From an uncultured Myxococcales bacterium (lineage in GTDB: Bacteria > Myxococcota_A > Bradymonadia > UBA7976 > UBA1532): DNA of 37,877 nt. Of this stretch, positions 8,042-16,478 are shown one piece after another. The translations under genes and the position numbers were made by a program. Location of the stretch: the NCBI GenBank assembly GCA_903847385.1, contig CAINDO010000540.1, forward strand, positions 1 to 37,877, read 5' to 3'. The first letter of the stretch is position 1. Every line of letters starts with the position of its first letter. The notes beneath the pieces are model-generated. The model worked only from the letters and a program-made list of their open reading frames with translations. It was not told where the DNA came from and ran no database searches.

Positions 8042-8613
8042 TGGGATACATCGACGCGACCTTCAAGACCTTCGGCATCACGCTGAAGAACCTGTTCCGC
8101 AAGCCGACGACGATCGAATACCCCGCCGTCCGGCGCGAGCGCGCCGAGCGCATCCGCGCCAGCTTCGCCCTGGTGCACGACGCGAACGGCGAGGAGAAGT
8201 GCATCGGCTGCAAGTTCTGCGAGTGGATCTGCCCCTCGCAGGTCATCAGCATCGAGGCCACGCCCAAGCGCGAGTCGCCGGTCACCGGCAAGAAGCGCGG
8301 CTACGCCTCGGACTTCACGCTGAATCTGCAGGCCTGTATCATTTGTGAGTTGTGCATTCAGGTGTGTCCCGAGGATGCCATCATCATGACTCGGGAGCAG
8401 GAGCAGCCGGGGTTCTGCCGCGAAGACCTGGTGCTCACGATGGACAAGCTCTACGCGAACGAGAAGAAGACGCTCGCCTGGCACACCGGCGCCGCGCTGA
8501 TGGAGATGCAGAATCCCCAGCGCGGCCAGGAGAAGCCGGCGGCCCCGGCGGCTGCGACCCCGGCGGCTGCGGCCACCGCGGCCCCCGCGCCGACAGAGGA
8601 CAAACCAGCATGA
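8041..8613 (+). CDS. nuoI: Complex I subunit I (two [4Fe-4S] ferredoxin-like), with Ala/Pro tail
   Basis: This 190-residue subunit carries clusters N6a and N6b. The ligands are Cys54, 57, 60 and 64 (CIGCKFCEWICP) and Cys99, 102, 105 and 109 (CIICELCIQVCP). ATG 8041 is chosen because the amphipathic N-terminal helix of the family starts there. The last 27 residues form an Ala/Pro-rich tail with an acidic end, not usual for the family. In complexes without NuoEFG, this subunit is the likely entry point for electrons from a soluble donor. It overlaps nuoJ by 4 bases. Confidence 0.95.
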   Translation: MGYIDATFKTFGITLKNLFRKPTTIEYPAVRRERAERIRASFALVHDANGEEKCIGCKFCEWICPSQVISIEATPKRESPVTGKKRGYASDFTLNLQACIICELCIQVCPEDAIIMTREQEQPGFCREDLVLTMDKLYANEKKTLAWHTGAALMEMQNPQRGQEKPAAPAAATPAAAATAAPAPTEDKPA

Positions 8614-9191
8614 TCGAACGCCTGCTCTTCGGCGCGGTGTCCACCGTGCTCGTCTTCACGGCGCTGATGGCCGTGACGACGCGCAACCTGGTGCACGCCG
8701 TGCTCTGGCTGGGCATGACCCTGGCCACCACCGCGATGCTCTACATCCTGTTGCAGGCGCCATTCCTGGCCACCCTGCAGCTCATCCTCTACACCGGCGG
8801 CGTGCTCTCTTTGATGCTGTTCGGCGTGATGCTCACGCGTCGCTCCTCGGAGCAGGACGGCGTGATGGTCGGCAACGAGTCCAACGGTCGCCGCCGCGCG
8901 CTGCCCATCGTGGCCATCATGCTGGGCCTCCTGGTCACCGCCGTCGGTCGCACGCCCCTGGCGAACGCGCCCGTCTCGCCCTCGCCGACGACGGCCGAGA
9001 TCGGCAAGCGCATCCTCAGCACGCACCTGCTGGCCTTCGAGCTGCTCTCGGTGCTGCTGCTGGCCGCCATGGTGGGCGCCATCGTGCTCGCCCGCCGCAA
9101 GGACGCGAGCCTCGAGGGCACCAACGACCCCCGCGAGCGCGCCGCGGCCCTGCCCGGCTCGCGCCCCGCCGGCGCGCCGAAGGAGGTCTGA
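8610..9191 (+). CDS. nuoJ: Complex I subunit J (ND6 type)
   Basis: The product is a 193-residue membrane subunit with five predicted helices. The third helix region, LQLILYTGGVLSLMLFGVML, contains the conserved Tyr-Gly-Gly segment that forms the pi-bulge helix in structures of the family. A hydrophilic, charged C-terminal tail of about 30 residues follows the last helix. AGAGGA inside nuoI acts as its ribosome binding site and the ATG overlaps the nuoI stop. Its end contains the strong AAGGAGG that drives nuoK. Confidence 0.92.
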   Translation: MIERLLFGAVSTVLVFTALMAVTTRNLVHAVLWLGMTLATTAMLYILLQAPFLATLQLILYTGGVLSLMLFGVMLTRRSSEQDGVMVGNESNGRRRALPIVAIMLGLLVTAVGRTPLANAPVSPSPTTAEIGKRILSTHLLAFELLSVLLLAAMVGAIVLARRKDASLEGTNDPRERAAALPGSRPAGAPKEV

Positions 9192-9193
9192 CG

Positions 9194-9493
9194 ATGACAC
9201 TCGACGCCTACGTGCTCATCGCCGGCTTCATGTTCTGCATCGGCCTCTACGGCGTGCTCACGCGCCGCAACGCCATCGGGATCCTGGTCTCGGTGGAGCT
9301 GATGGTGAACGCCGCCAACATCAACCTCGCCGCCTTCGCCCACTTCGGGCGCGGCATCGACGGTCAGGTCCTCGTCCTCTTCACCACGGCCCTGACCGTG
9401 GCCGAGGTCGTCGTGGGTCTGGCCCTGGTCCTGCTCCTGTTCCGCCGTCGCAAGGACATCCTGGTCGACCTGGCGAACGGGCTGAAGGGTTGA
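9194..9493 (+). CDS. nuoK: Complex I subunit K (ND4L type)
   Basis: This 99-residue subunit has three transmembrane helices. Glu35 (VSVELM) and Glu71 (TVAEVVVG) match the two helix-buried glutamates (E36 and E72 in E. coli) that make up the proton path near the quinone site. AAGGAGG is centred about 10 bases upstream of the ATG, and only two bases separate it from nuoJ. Confidence 0.95.
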   Translation: MTLDAYVLIAGFMFCIGLYGVLTRRNAIGILVSVELMVNAANINLAAFAHFGRGIDGQVLVLFTTALTVAEVVVGLALVLLLFRRRKDILVDLANGLKG

Positions 9494-9506
9494 GGGAGAA
9501 CACACG

Positions 9507-11306
9507 ATGACACCCTCGACCTTGGCCCTCCTGTCCCTGTTCGTCCCGCTCGGCGCGGCCGTGCTCCTGGGCCTGCTCGGGCCCCTGCGCCGCACGGGCC
9601 GCCCGGCCGCCTTCGTCTCCGTGGCCGGCGCGCTCGTGGCGCTCGCCGGCGCCGTGGCCATTCTGGCCGGGGGCGACGCCGCCCTGAAGCCCGGCGCGCA
9701 CCTGGTCTGGGGCTGGCTCAGCGCCGGCCCGGCCACGGCCGTGGGCATCCACGTGGATGGCACCTCGGCCTGGATGCTGCTCGTCGTGACGCTCGTCGCC
9801 ACCTGCGTGCAGATCTACTCGCTGGGTTACCTGCACGACGAGCCGCCCGCCGCGCTCGGCCGCTACTTCACCTACCAGAGCCTCTTCCTGTTCGCGATGA
9901 ACACGCTGGTCCTGGCCCCGAACCTGCTCCAGGCCTTCCTGGGCTGGGAGCTCGTGGGCCTGGTGTCCTACCTGCTCATCGGCTTCTACTTCCGCAAGCC
10001 GAGCGCCGCCAAGGCCGCGGTCAAGGCGTTCTGGGTCACCAAGTTCGCCGACCTCGGGTTCTTGATTGGCCTGGTCACGCTCTACGCGAAGACGGGCGCG
10101 TTCGAATGGACCGCCGTCACCCCCGTGGCCGGCTTCGTCACGCTGATGCTGTTCTTCGCCGTGATGGGCAAGTCGGCGCAGTTCCCGCTGCACATCTGGC
10201 TGCCGGACGCGATGGAGGGCCCCACGCCGGTGTCCGCCCTGCTCCACGCCGCCACGATGGTCGCCGCGGGTGTGTTCCTCATCGTGCGCGCCGAGCCGCT
10301 CTTCGCCCAGGCGCCCATGACCCGTGAGATCATGGCCTACGTCGGCGGCTTCACGGCCCTCTTCGCGGCCTGCATCGCGGTCGTGCAGACGGACATCAAG
10401 AAGGTCCTGGCCTACTCGACCTGCTCGCAGCTCGGGTACATGGTCACGGCCCTGGGCGCCGGCGATACGTTCGCGGGCTACTTCCACCTGAGCACGCACG
10501 CGTTCTTCAAGGCGCTGCTCTTCCTGGGCGCCGGCAGCCTGATCCACGCCGTCCACAGCAATGAACTCAAAGACATGGGCGGCCTCTTCAAGAAGATGCC
10601 GTTCTCCGGCGCGGTCTTCATCATCGGCGCCGTGGCCCTGGCCGGCGTGCCGCCCTTCGCCGGCTTCTTCAGCAAGGACCTCATCCTCGAGGCCGTCGAG
10701 CACCACCACCTGTACGTGCCCCTGGCCGCCCTGGCCATCGCGGCGTTCCTCACGGCCTTCTACATGACCCGCACCGTGATGATGGCGCTCTTCGGCGCCC
10801 CCTCGCACGCCGCGGAGCACGCCCACGAGCCCGGCATCGACATGAAGCTGCCCCTGGGCGTCCTGGCGCTGCTGGCCATCGTCGCCGGCTTCGGCGGGAG
10901 CTGGCTCGCCGGCCTCACCGGCCATGAGTACGCGTTCCACTTCACGCTCGTGGGCGGCGCTGGCACGGCCATCGGCCTGCTGGGCATCGCCACCGGCTTC
11001 TGGATGTTCGGCCCGGCCCAGGGCGGCGCGCCCATCAAACGCGGCATGGCCCCGGTGGGTGTGTTCATCCGCTACGGCCTCATGGACCGCCTCTCCACCG
11101 TCGCCTACGGCCTGATGCTGGCCGTCGGCGCGATCATCGCCTGGATCGACCGTTACGTCATCGACGGCGTGATGAACTGGTCCGGGTGGATTCTGCTCGT
11201 GGGCGGCCGTCGCCTCCGCGGGCTGCAGACCGGCAATGTGCAGGACTACGTCTATGCCGTCGCCCTCGGCATCGTCGTCCTCGGCGCTTGGGGCATCCTG
11301 CGATGA
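9507..11306 (+). CDS. nuoL: Complex I subunit L (antiporter-like, ND5 type)
   Basis: This 599-residue subunit is the distal proton-pumping, Mrp-antiporter-like component, with the long lateral helix expected at the C-terminus. Glu148 in LQAFLGWELVGLVSYLLIGF corresponds to E. coli Glu144. The LPDAMEGPTPVSALLHAATMVAAG block contains the antiporter signature. GGGAGA just before the ATG is the ribosome binding site. The stop overlaps nuoM by 4 bases. Confidence 0.95.
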   Translation: MTPSTLALLSLFVPLGAAVLLGLLGPLRRTGRPAAFVSVAGALVALAGAVAILAGGDAALKPGAHLVWGWLSAGPATAVGIHVDGTSAWMLLVVTLVATCVQIYSLGYLHDEPPAALGRYFTYQSLFLFAMNTLVLAPNLLQAFLGWELVGLVSYLLIGFYFRKPSAAKAAVKAFWVTKFADLGFLIGLVTLYAKTGAFEWTAVTPVAGFVTLMLFFAVMGKSAQFPLHIWLPDAMEGPTPVSALLHAATMVAAGVFLIVRAEPLFAQAPMTREIMAYVGGFTALFAACIAVVQTDIKKVLAYSTCSQLGYMVTALGAGDTFAGYFHLSTHAFFKALLFLGAGSLIHAVHSNELKDMGGLFKKMPFSGAVFIIGAVALAGVPPFAGFFSKDLILEAVEHHHLYVPLAALAIAAFLTAFYMTRTVMMALFGAPSHAAEHAHEPGIDMKLPLGVLALLAIVAGFGGSWLAGLTGHEYAFHFTLVGGAGTAIGLLGIATGFWMFGPAQGGAPIKRGMAPVGVFIRYGLMDRLSTVAYGLMLAVGAIIAWIDRYVIDGVMNWSGWILLVGGRRLRGLQTGNVQDYVYAVALGIVVLGAWGILR

Positions 11307-12862
11307 CTGACCACATCCTCGCTCTGACCGTCGCGGCCCCCTTCGTGGCCGCGCTCCTCATGCTCCTGGTGCCCGGGCGCAATCATCCGGTCCTCCGGGT
11401 GATCGGCGTGACGGGCTCGGTGCTCTCGCTCGTCGGGGCCATCTACGTGGCCCTGCACTACGACCAGGCCAAGGGCGGGCTGCAGTTCGCCCAGAACTAC
11501 CCCTTCGTGCCCAGCTTCGGCATCGACATCCGCCTCGCCGCCGATGGCTGGAGCGTCGCGCTGTTCCTGCTCACGGGCATCATCATGACGGCGGGCTCGC
11601 TCGCCTCGGCCACCCTGACCAACCGGCCCAAGGAGTTCTACATCCTGCTGCTGGTGCTGGTGTCCGGTGTGTTCGGCGTCTTCGTCTGCCAGGATCTGTT
11701 CGTCTTCTTCCTGTTCTACGAGATCGCCGTGCTGCCCATGTACCTGCTGATCGGCATCTGGGGCAGCAAGGGCAAGGTCGCGCCGGCGGGGCCCTTCAAG
11801 TCCCTCTGGAAGGACCTGGACGTGGGCGGCAAGGAGTACGCCGCCATGAAGCTCACGCTGATGCTGCTGGTCGGCTCGGCCGCGATCCTCGTCGGCATGC
11901 TGGCGATGTACTTCGCCATGGGCGGCAAGAGCTTCGACATGGTGGCCATGGCCCACTTCAAGTTCCCCCGCGAGATGCAGGTGTGGGTGTTCCCGATGCT
12001 CTGGCTGGGCTTCGGCTCGCTGGCCGGCGTGTTCCCCTTCCACACCTGGTCGCCGGACGGCCACGCCGCGGCGCCCACGGCCGTGTCCATGCTGCACGCC
12101 GGCGTGCTGATGAAACTCGGCGCCTTCGGTGTGATGCGCGTCGGCATGATCCTCCTGCCCGAGGGCGCCGCCACCTGGGCGCCCATCGTCGGCGCCGTCG
12201 CCGCGCTGAACGTGATCTACGGCGCGGTCTCGGCCATGGCGCAGAAGGACCTCAAGTACGTCATCGCCTACTCCTCCGTGAGTCACATGGGCGTGGTGAT
12301 GCTGGGCGCGGCCACCCTGGATCCCGATGGCTGGAACGGCGCCATCTACCAGATGTTCGCCCACGGCATCATGACCGGCCTGTTCTTCGCCCTGGTCGGC
12401 CTCATCTACGAGCGGGCGCACTCCCGCTGGGTGCCCGGCATGGGCGGCTTCGCCAAGGTGATGCCCGGCGTGGCGGCGTTCTTCACGCTCGCCGGCCTGT
12501 CCTCGCTCGGCATGCCCGGCAGCGCCGGCTTCGTGGCCGAGTTCCTGGTCTTCGCCGGCGCCTGGAAGAGCGGCCACCTGATGTGGGCCATCCCGGCCAT
12601 GATCGGCGCCTGGGTCACCGCGGTCTACGTGCTGCGGGCCACCAAGATGATCTTCTGGGGTGAGGGCCCGAGCCACGAGTTCCACGACCTGCACGACGCC
12701 AAACGCGTCGAGTGGGCCGCGCTCTGGATCCTGGGCACCTGCATCGTGGCCTTCGGCTGCGCGCCCCGCCTGGTGCTGGACTTCATCGGCAAGGCCACCA
12801 GCGAGTACCTGCCGGCCATCGTCGATGCGGCCCACCTGGTCGCCATGGGAGGCGGCAAATGA
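11303..12862 (+). CDS. nuoM: Complex I subunit M (antiporter-like, ND4 type)
   Basis: This 519-residue subunit is the second antiporter-like proton channel. Glu140 in DLFVFFLFYEIAVLPMYLLI matches E. coli Glu144. The FHTWSPDGHAAAPTAVSMLH block and the following MKLGAFGVMR segment, with its conserved Lys, are present. Its C-terminal region (about residues 440-480) contains an acidic/basic loop after RATKMIFWG, as in other NuoM proteins. It overlaps both nuoL and nuoN by four bases. Confidence 0.95.
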   Translation: MTDHILALTVAAPFVAALLMLLVPGRNHPVLRVIGVTGSVLSLVGAIYVALHYDQAKGGLQFAQNYPFVPSFGIDIRLAADGWSVALFLLTGIIMTAGSLASATLTNRPKEFYILLLVLVSGVFGVFVCQDLFVFFLFYEIAVLPMYLLIGIWGSKGKVAPAGPFKSLWKDLDVGGKEYAAMKLTLMLLVGSAAILVGMLAMYFAMGGKSFDMVAMAHFKFPREMQVWVFPMLWLGFGSLAGVFPFHTWSPDGHAAAPTAVSMLHAGVLMKLGAFGVMRVGMILLPEGAATWAPIVGAVAALNVIYGAVSAMAQKDLKYVIAYSSVSHMGVVMLGAATLDPDGWNGAIYQMFAHGIMTGLFFALVGLIYERAHSRWVPGMGGFAKVMPGVAAFFTLAGLSSLGMPGSAGFVAEFLVFAGAWKSGHLMWAIPAMIGAWVTAVYVLRATKMIFWGEGPSHEFHDLHDAKRVEWAALWILGTCIVAFGCAPRLVLDFIGKATSEYLPAIVDAAHLVAMGGGK

Positions 12863-14304
12863 GCCCGGATCTTCAGCCCCTGCTCCTCGACGCCCTGCTC
12901 GCGGGCGGGGTCCTGCTTCTCCTCGTCGTCGATCTGTTCCTGAAGGACACTTCCAAGGCCGTCCTGGCCGACCTGACGGCGCTGATCTTCGTCGGTCTGT
13001 TCGGGCTGTCCTTCGCGGTGGACACGAGCGGCTCGGCGTTCGACGGCGCCTACGTGGGCGGAGAGTGGCCGCTGTTCTTCAAGCGTCTGTTCTTCGCCAT
13101 CGGCGCGCTCACGGCGCTGGGCAGCCGGGACTTCGTCGCCGAGCGCTTCATGCGGCGTCAGGGCGAGTTCTACATGCTCCTGACGAGCTGCGTGCTGGGC
13201 ATGACGCTGCTGCCGGGCGCGCAGAACCTGGTGCTCCTGCTCGTGGCCTTCGAGCTCATGGGCCTGCCCCTGTCGATGCTGGCCGCCTGGGCCAAGACGG
13301 AGGACACCAAAGGCCAGGACCGCGACGCCGCCGAGGGCGGCATGAAACTCTACGTCGTGGGCGCCGCCAGCACGGGCGTGACCTTCTTCGGTCTGTCGCT
13401 CGTGTACGGCATGTCCGGGCACCTGGACCTGGCCGGCCTCGCCGCCGCGCCGGGCTCGCCGCTGCTCACGCTGGGCATGTTCCTCACGCTGGCCGGCATG
13501 TCGTTCAAGATCGGCGCCGTGCCGTTTCACATGTGGGTGCCGGACACGTACCAGGCCTCGCCGACGCCCTTCGTGGCGTTCCTGTCCGTGGCGCCGAAGG
13601 CCGCGGGCTTCGCCGCCCTGGCCGCCGTGTTCGTCAAGGGCTTCGGCAGCGCCGCGGCCGTGTGGGCGCCCGCCCTGCTGGCCATCACCACGCTGACGCT
13701 GGTCATCGGCAACCTGATGGCCATCCCGCAGAGCAACGTGAAGCGCCTGCTGGCCTTCTCGGGCGTGGCGCACATCGGCTACATGCTCATGGCGCTGGCC
13801 ATCGGCACGGGCGAGGCCACGGGTGTGCTCTTGTTCTACCTGGCCGGCTACGCCGCCACGAACATCGGCGCGTTCCTGGTCGTCAACGCCGTGGGCGGCC
13901 GCGACGCGGACGTCGATATCGGCCTGTTCAACGGCTTCTCGCGCCGCTCGCCGGGCCTCGCCGCCTGCCTGCTGATCTTCCTGCTCTCGCTGGCCGGCAT
14001 CCCCTTCGTGGTCGGGTTCTGGGCCAAGCTCTACGTGTTCATCGAGGCCTGGCGCGCCGGCCTGGGCTGGCTGGTCTTCCTGGGCGCGCTGCTGGCCGTC
14101 GTGGGCCTCTGGTACTACCTGCAGATCGCCTACGCCGCGTACATCCGCCCGCCGGCGGCGGATCGCGAGCAGCCCGTCGCGGTCGACCCGCGCACGCGCC
14201 TCGCCATCGGCGTGTGCCTCGTGGCGGTGATCGGCATGGGCGCCTGGCCCTCGCCGTTCATCGAGAACGCGCTGGCGGCGGCGAAGGCCTTCATCGCCCA
14301 CTGA
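12859..14304 (+). CDS. nuoN: Complex I subunit N (antiporter-like, ND2 type)
   Basis: This 481-residue subunit is the third antiporter-like channel, next to NuoK and NuoJ. Glu132 (LLVAFELMGLPLSMLAAW) is the key acidic residue. SFKIGAVPFHMWVPDTYQAS and SVAPKAAGFAAL supply the conserved lysines. The ATG overlaps the nuoM stop. It ends the operon: the next gene lies on the opposite strand one base away, and a perfect hairpin begins seven bases after the stop. Confidence 0.95.
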   Translation: MSPDLQPLLLDALLAGGVLLLLVVDLFLKDTSKAVLADLTALIFVGLFGLSFAVDTSGSAFDGAYVGGEWPLFFKRLFFAIGALTALGSRDFVAERFMRRQGEFYMLLTSCVLGMTLLPGAQNLVLLLVAFELMGLPLSMLAAWAKTEDTKGQDRDAAEGGMKLYVVGAASTGVTFFGLSLVYGMSGHLDLAGLAAAPGSPLLTLGMFLTLAGMSFKIGAVPFHMWVPDTYQASPTPFVAFLSVAPKAAGFAALAAVFVKGFGSAAAVWAPALLAITTLTLVIGNLMAIPQSNVKRLLAFSGVAHIGYMLMALAIGTGEATGVLLFYLAGYAATNIGAFLVVNAVGGRDADVDIGLFNGFSRRSPGLAACLLIFLLSLAGIPFVVGFWAKLYVFIEAWRAGLGWLVFLGALLAVVGLWYYLQIAYAAYIRPPAADREQPVAVDPRTRLAIGVCLVAVIGMGAWPSPFIENALAAAKAFIAH

Positions 14305-14305
14305 T

Positions 14306-15775
14306 TCAGGCCGCCGGACACACTCCGGCGGTCCCCAGAATCGCCTCGACGCAGGGACCGATCAGGACCTCGGCCGCTTCGAGGAAGAGCGCACGCCGCT
14401 CCGAGGCCGCCAGCATGCCGTGCGCCCGCAGCCGGGCGAGCACGACCGGGTCGTCGGAGAGATCGTCGCCCGGTTGGCCGAGAATCTCCGAGAGCGCCCC
14501 GAGCACGGTGGCCCGCACCGCCCCCGCCGTCAGCCCCGGCGCCCGCGGCAGGCCCCAGGCCAGCGTCTGCCAGCCCAACGCCGCGTGGCGGAGTTCGTCC
14601 GCGGCGATGAGCGCCCAGGCCTCGCGCAGGGCGGGCTCGGCCACGCACTCCGCCATGTGCGCCGCCTCGACGGCCCCCAGCGTCTCGCCCACGCAAGCCT
14701 CGCGAATCGTGGCGCTGAGCAGCGCCTCGAGCGACTCGGCCGGCCGGGCGCCCGACGTGTCCAGCGGCCCCGGAGAGATGGCCATGCCGGCGTAGACGGA
14801 CGCGATGGCATAACACCGCCGGGCGTGCTCGACCTCGTCGGCCATGGCCTGCGCCGTCGCCGAGAGCAGCGCGGGCGGCGCGCCATGGGCCATGAGCCCC
14901 AGCGTGAACTGCGCGAACGACGCCACCGAGGCGTGCTCGAGCGCGGCCAGGGAGAGCCAGTGCGCCGTGAGCGCCTCGCCCTCGTCGCAGCTCAGCGTCA
15001 GGGGGCCCGGGGCGGGCTCCAGGGCCCCCCAGGCCGCGCCGAAGCAGGGCTCGGCCACCCGGCCGCGCGCCTCGACGACGAAGGGCCGACCGCAGATGCC
15101 GTTGTCACCGCAGGCGAAGTGGCCGTCCACGCCGGGGAAACAGCCCCGGTACAGATCACCGCCGCAGTCGGCCAGGCTCAGGCAGGTGTCCTCCGGCGAA
15201 GAACAGCCCATCCCGTACCACGTGCTGCAGCCATCGCTGCCGGCGCCGATCAGGCAGAGCTCGTCGTCGGCGCACGCGGTGTCCGCCGCGCAGTTCGAGG
15301 GCACGCAGCGCGACCCGCCTGGCATCACCGCGTCGTCGCCCGCGCAGACGCACACATTGCCCTCGGCGCAGTCGGCGTCCGTGGCACAGCCATAGACGCA
15401 GCCGCAGTAGTCCTCCTGGAAGCTCTGGTCGATGCAGCGCCCGAAGGGGCGCTCGGTGCAGTCCGCGTCGACCTTGCACTCGAAGCCGTCGAGCGCGCAC
15501 GCGGCGCCGACGGGCTGCGGCTCGACGCACGCCACGGTGCGCACCCGATGGACGCGACCGTCGGCGCACTTCTCGAAGCCCGTGTCGCGGCCCGCCGCGT
15601 CGCGGACGATCGCGGGCTCCCGGCAGGGCACGCGGAGCTCGCCGGCGCCCCCCTGGCCACCCGAGCCGCCTTGTCCGCCACCGTCCTCGGGGTTCGCCGC
15701 GCACGCCGGGACGAGCAGTCCCAACATGCCGAAGAGCACCCGTCGTTGCGCCACCATCTGCCGAGTCGTGTTCAT
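14306..15775 (-). CDS. Lipoprotein with Cys-rich region and ferritin-like di-iron domain
   Basis: The product is 489 residues, starting at ATG 15775. A lipoprotein signal ends at Cys25 (LLVPAC), followed by a Gly/Gln/Ser linker. Residues 50-265 are rich in cysteine, with repeated short loops such as CTERPFGRC and CAEGNVCVCAG resembling small disulfide-knotted repeats. Residues 270-475 form a helical ferritin-like bundle with a complete apparent di-iron set: Glu280, Glu314xxHis317, Glu364 and Glu394xxHis397. The domain might store, oxidise or sense iron or reactive oxygen at the cell surface, but the substrate is unknown. It is convergent with nuoN and divergent from the DUF1993 gene. The fold assignment rests on motif spacing only. 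Confidence 0.75.
   Translation of the reverse strand: MNTTRQMVAQRRVLFGMLGLLVPACAANPEDGGGQGGSGGQGGAGELRVPCREPAIVRDAAGRDTGFEKCADGRVHRVRTVACVEPQPVGAACALDGFECKVDADCTERPFGRCIDQSFQEDYCGCVYGCATDADCAEGNVCVCAGDDAVMPGGSRCVPSNCAADTACADDELCLIGAGSDGCSTWYGMGCSSPEDTCLSLADCGGDLYRGCFPGVDGHFACGDNGICGRPFVVEARGRVAEPCFGAAWGALEPAPGPLTLSCDEGEALTAHWLSLAALEHASVASFAQFTLGLMAHGAPPALLSATAQAMADEVEHARRCYAIASVYAGMAISPGPLDTSGARPAESLEALLSATIREACVGETLGAVEAAHMAECVAEPALREAWALIAADELRHAALGWQTLAWGLPRAPGLTAGAVRATVLGALSEILGQPGDDLSDDPVVLARLRAHGMLAASERRALFLEAAEVLIGPCVEAILGTAGVCPAA
14311..14331. terminator. Perfect hairpin after nuoN, inside the convergent gene
   Basis: Eight-base arms CCGCCGGA (14311-14318) and TCCGGCGG (14324-14331) flank a five-base loop. 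The hairpin starts seven bases past the nuoN stop and also forms the last codons of the minus-strand lipoprotein gene. No T-tract follows on either strand, so it may stabilise a 3' end or assist termination rather than act as a classical intrinsic terminator. Confidence 0.45.
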
Positions 15776-15808
15776 GACCCACCACTGTGCCCGGATCGGT
15801 CCGTGTGT

Positions 15809-15825
15809 CGCAAAGCTCGATTGCG
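15809..15825. promoter_or_regulatory. Inverted repeat in a divergent promoter region (CGCAA-N7-TTGCG)
   Basis: Five-base arms lie in the 129-base gap between the ferritin-like lipoprotein gene and the DUF1993 gene, so a bound regulator could act on both. The arms are short and no matching factor is known in the window. Confidence 0.25.
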
Positions 15826-15904
15826 CCTCCGACCTGCCCGTGGTCAAGTCCGGCCGACGCGCCGTCCGGCGCGCGCCATCGTCCGTCGTGCAAGGGAGAG
15901 CAGC

Positions 15905-16414
15905 ATGTACTTCGACATCATCCGCCAGTTCCATCACACCCTCGGCAACCTGGACGCGATCCTGGAGAAGGCCGAGGCATACGCCGCCGAGCGCAAGTTC
16001 GACGTGAACAACTTCATGACCGCGCGGCTCGCGCCGGACATGCTGCCGTTCTCGGTGCAGATCCGCATCGCCTGCGACGCCGCCAAGCTCGCCGCCGCCA
16101 ACCTGAGCGGTCAGGTCGCGCCCAGGCACCCGGACGACGAGACGACCTTCGCCGAGCTGCGTGGCCGCATCGCCAAGGTCCGCGAGTACCTGGCCGGCTT
16201 CAAGGCCGAGGACTTCGCCGGGACCGCCGCGGACAAACTCGTGCCCATCCCCTACCCGCCCGGCAAGGGCATGCAGGCCCAGGCGTTCGCCCTCGGCCGG
16301 CAGGTGCCCAACTTCTTCTTCCACGTCTCCATGACCTACGCCCTGCTGCGGGCCGGCGGCGTGCCCATCGGCAAGGTCGACTACCTGGGCGCCCTGAACA
16401 TCGTCGACGCTTGA
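15905..16414 (+). CDS. DUF1993-family protein
   Basis: This 169-residue soluble protein begins with IIRQFHHTLGNLDAILEKAEAYA, contains RLAPDMLPFSVQIRIACDAAK, and has the late HVSMTYALLRAGGVPIGKVDYLG block. These features are typical of DUF1993 proteins, which are thought to share a DinB-like helical bundle. The biochemical role of the family is not established. GGGAGAG lies a few bases before the ATG. It is divergent to the ferritin-like lipoprotein gene, and the lipid-related cluster begins about 65 bases downstream. Confidence 0.85.
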   Translation: MYFDIIRQFHHTLGNLDAILEKAEAYAAERKFDVNNFMTARLAPDMLPFSVQIRIACDAAKLAAANLSGQVAPRHPDDETTFAELRGRIAKVREYLAGFKAEDFAGTAADKLVPIPYPPGKGMQAQAFALGRQVPNFFFHVSMTYALLRAGGVPIGKVDYLGALNIVDA

Positions 16415-16478
16415 TTCCAGGCGGTGTCGCGGCGTTTTGCGCTTGCCCGGCCCCTCGCGCGCCGGGCAGTGTCCGCCC

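Noticed and set aside
14420..15904. Long N-terminal extension of the DUF1993 protein
   Set aside because: It would run antisense through the ferritin-like lipoprotein. A good ribosome binding site and family homology place the start at 15905.
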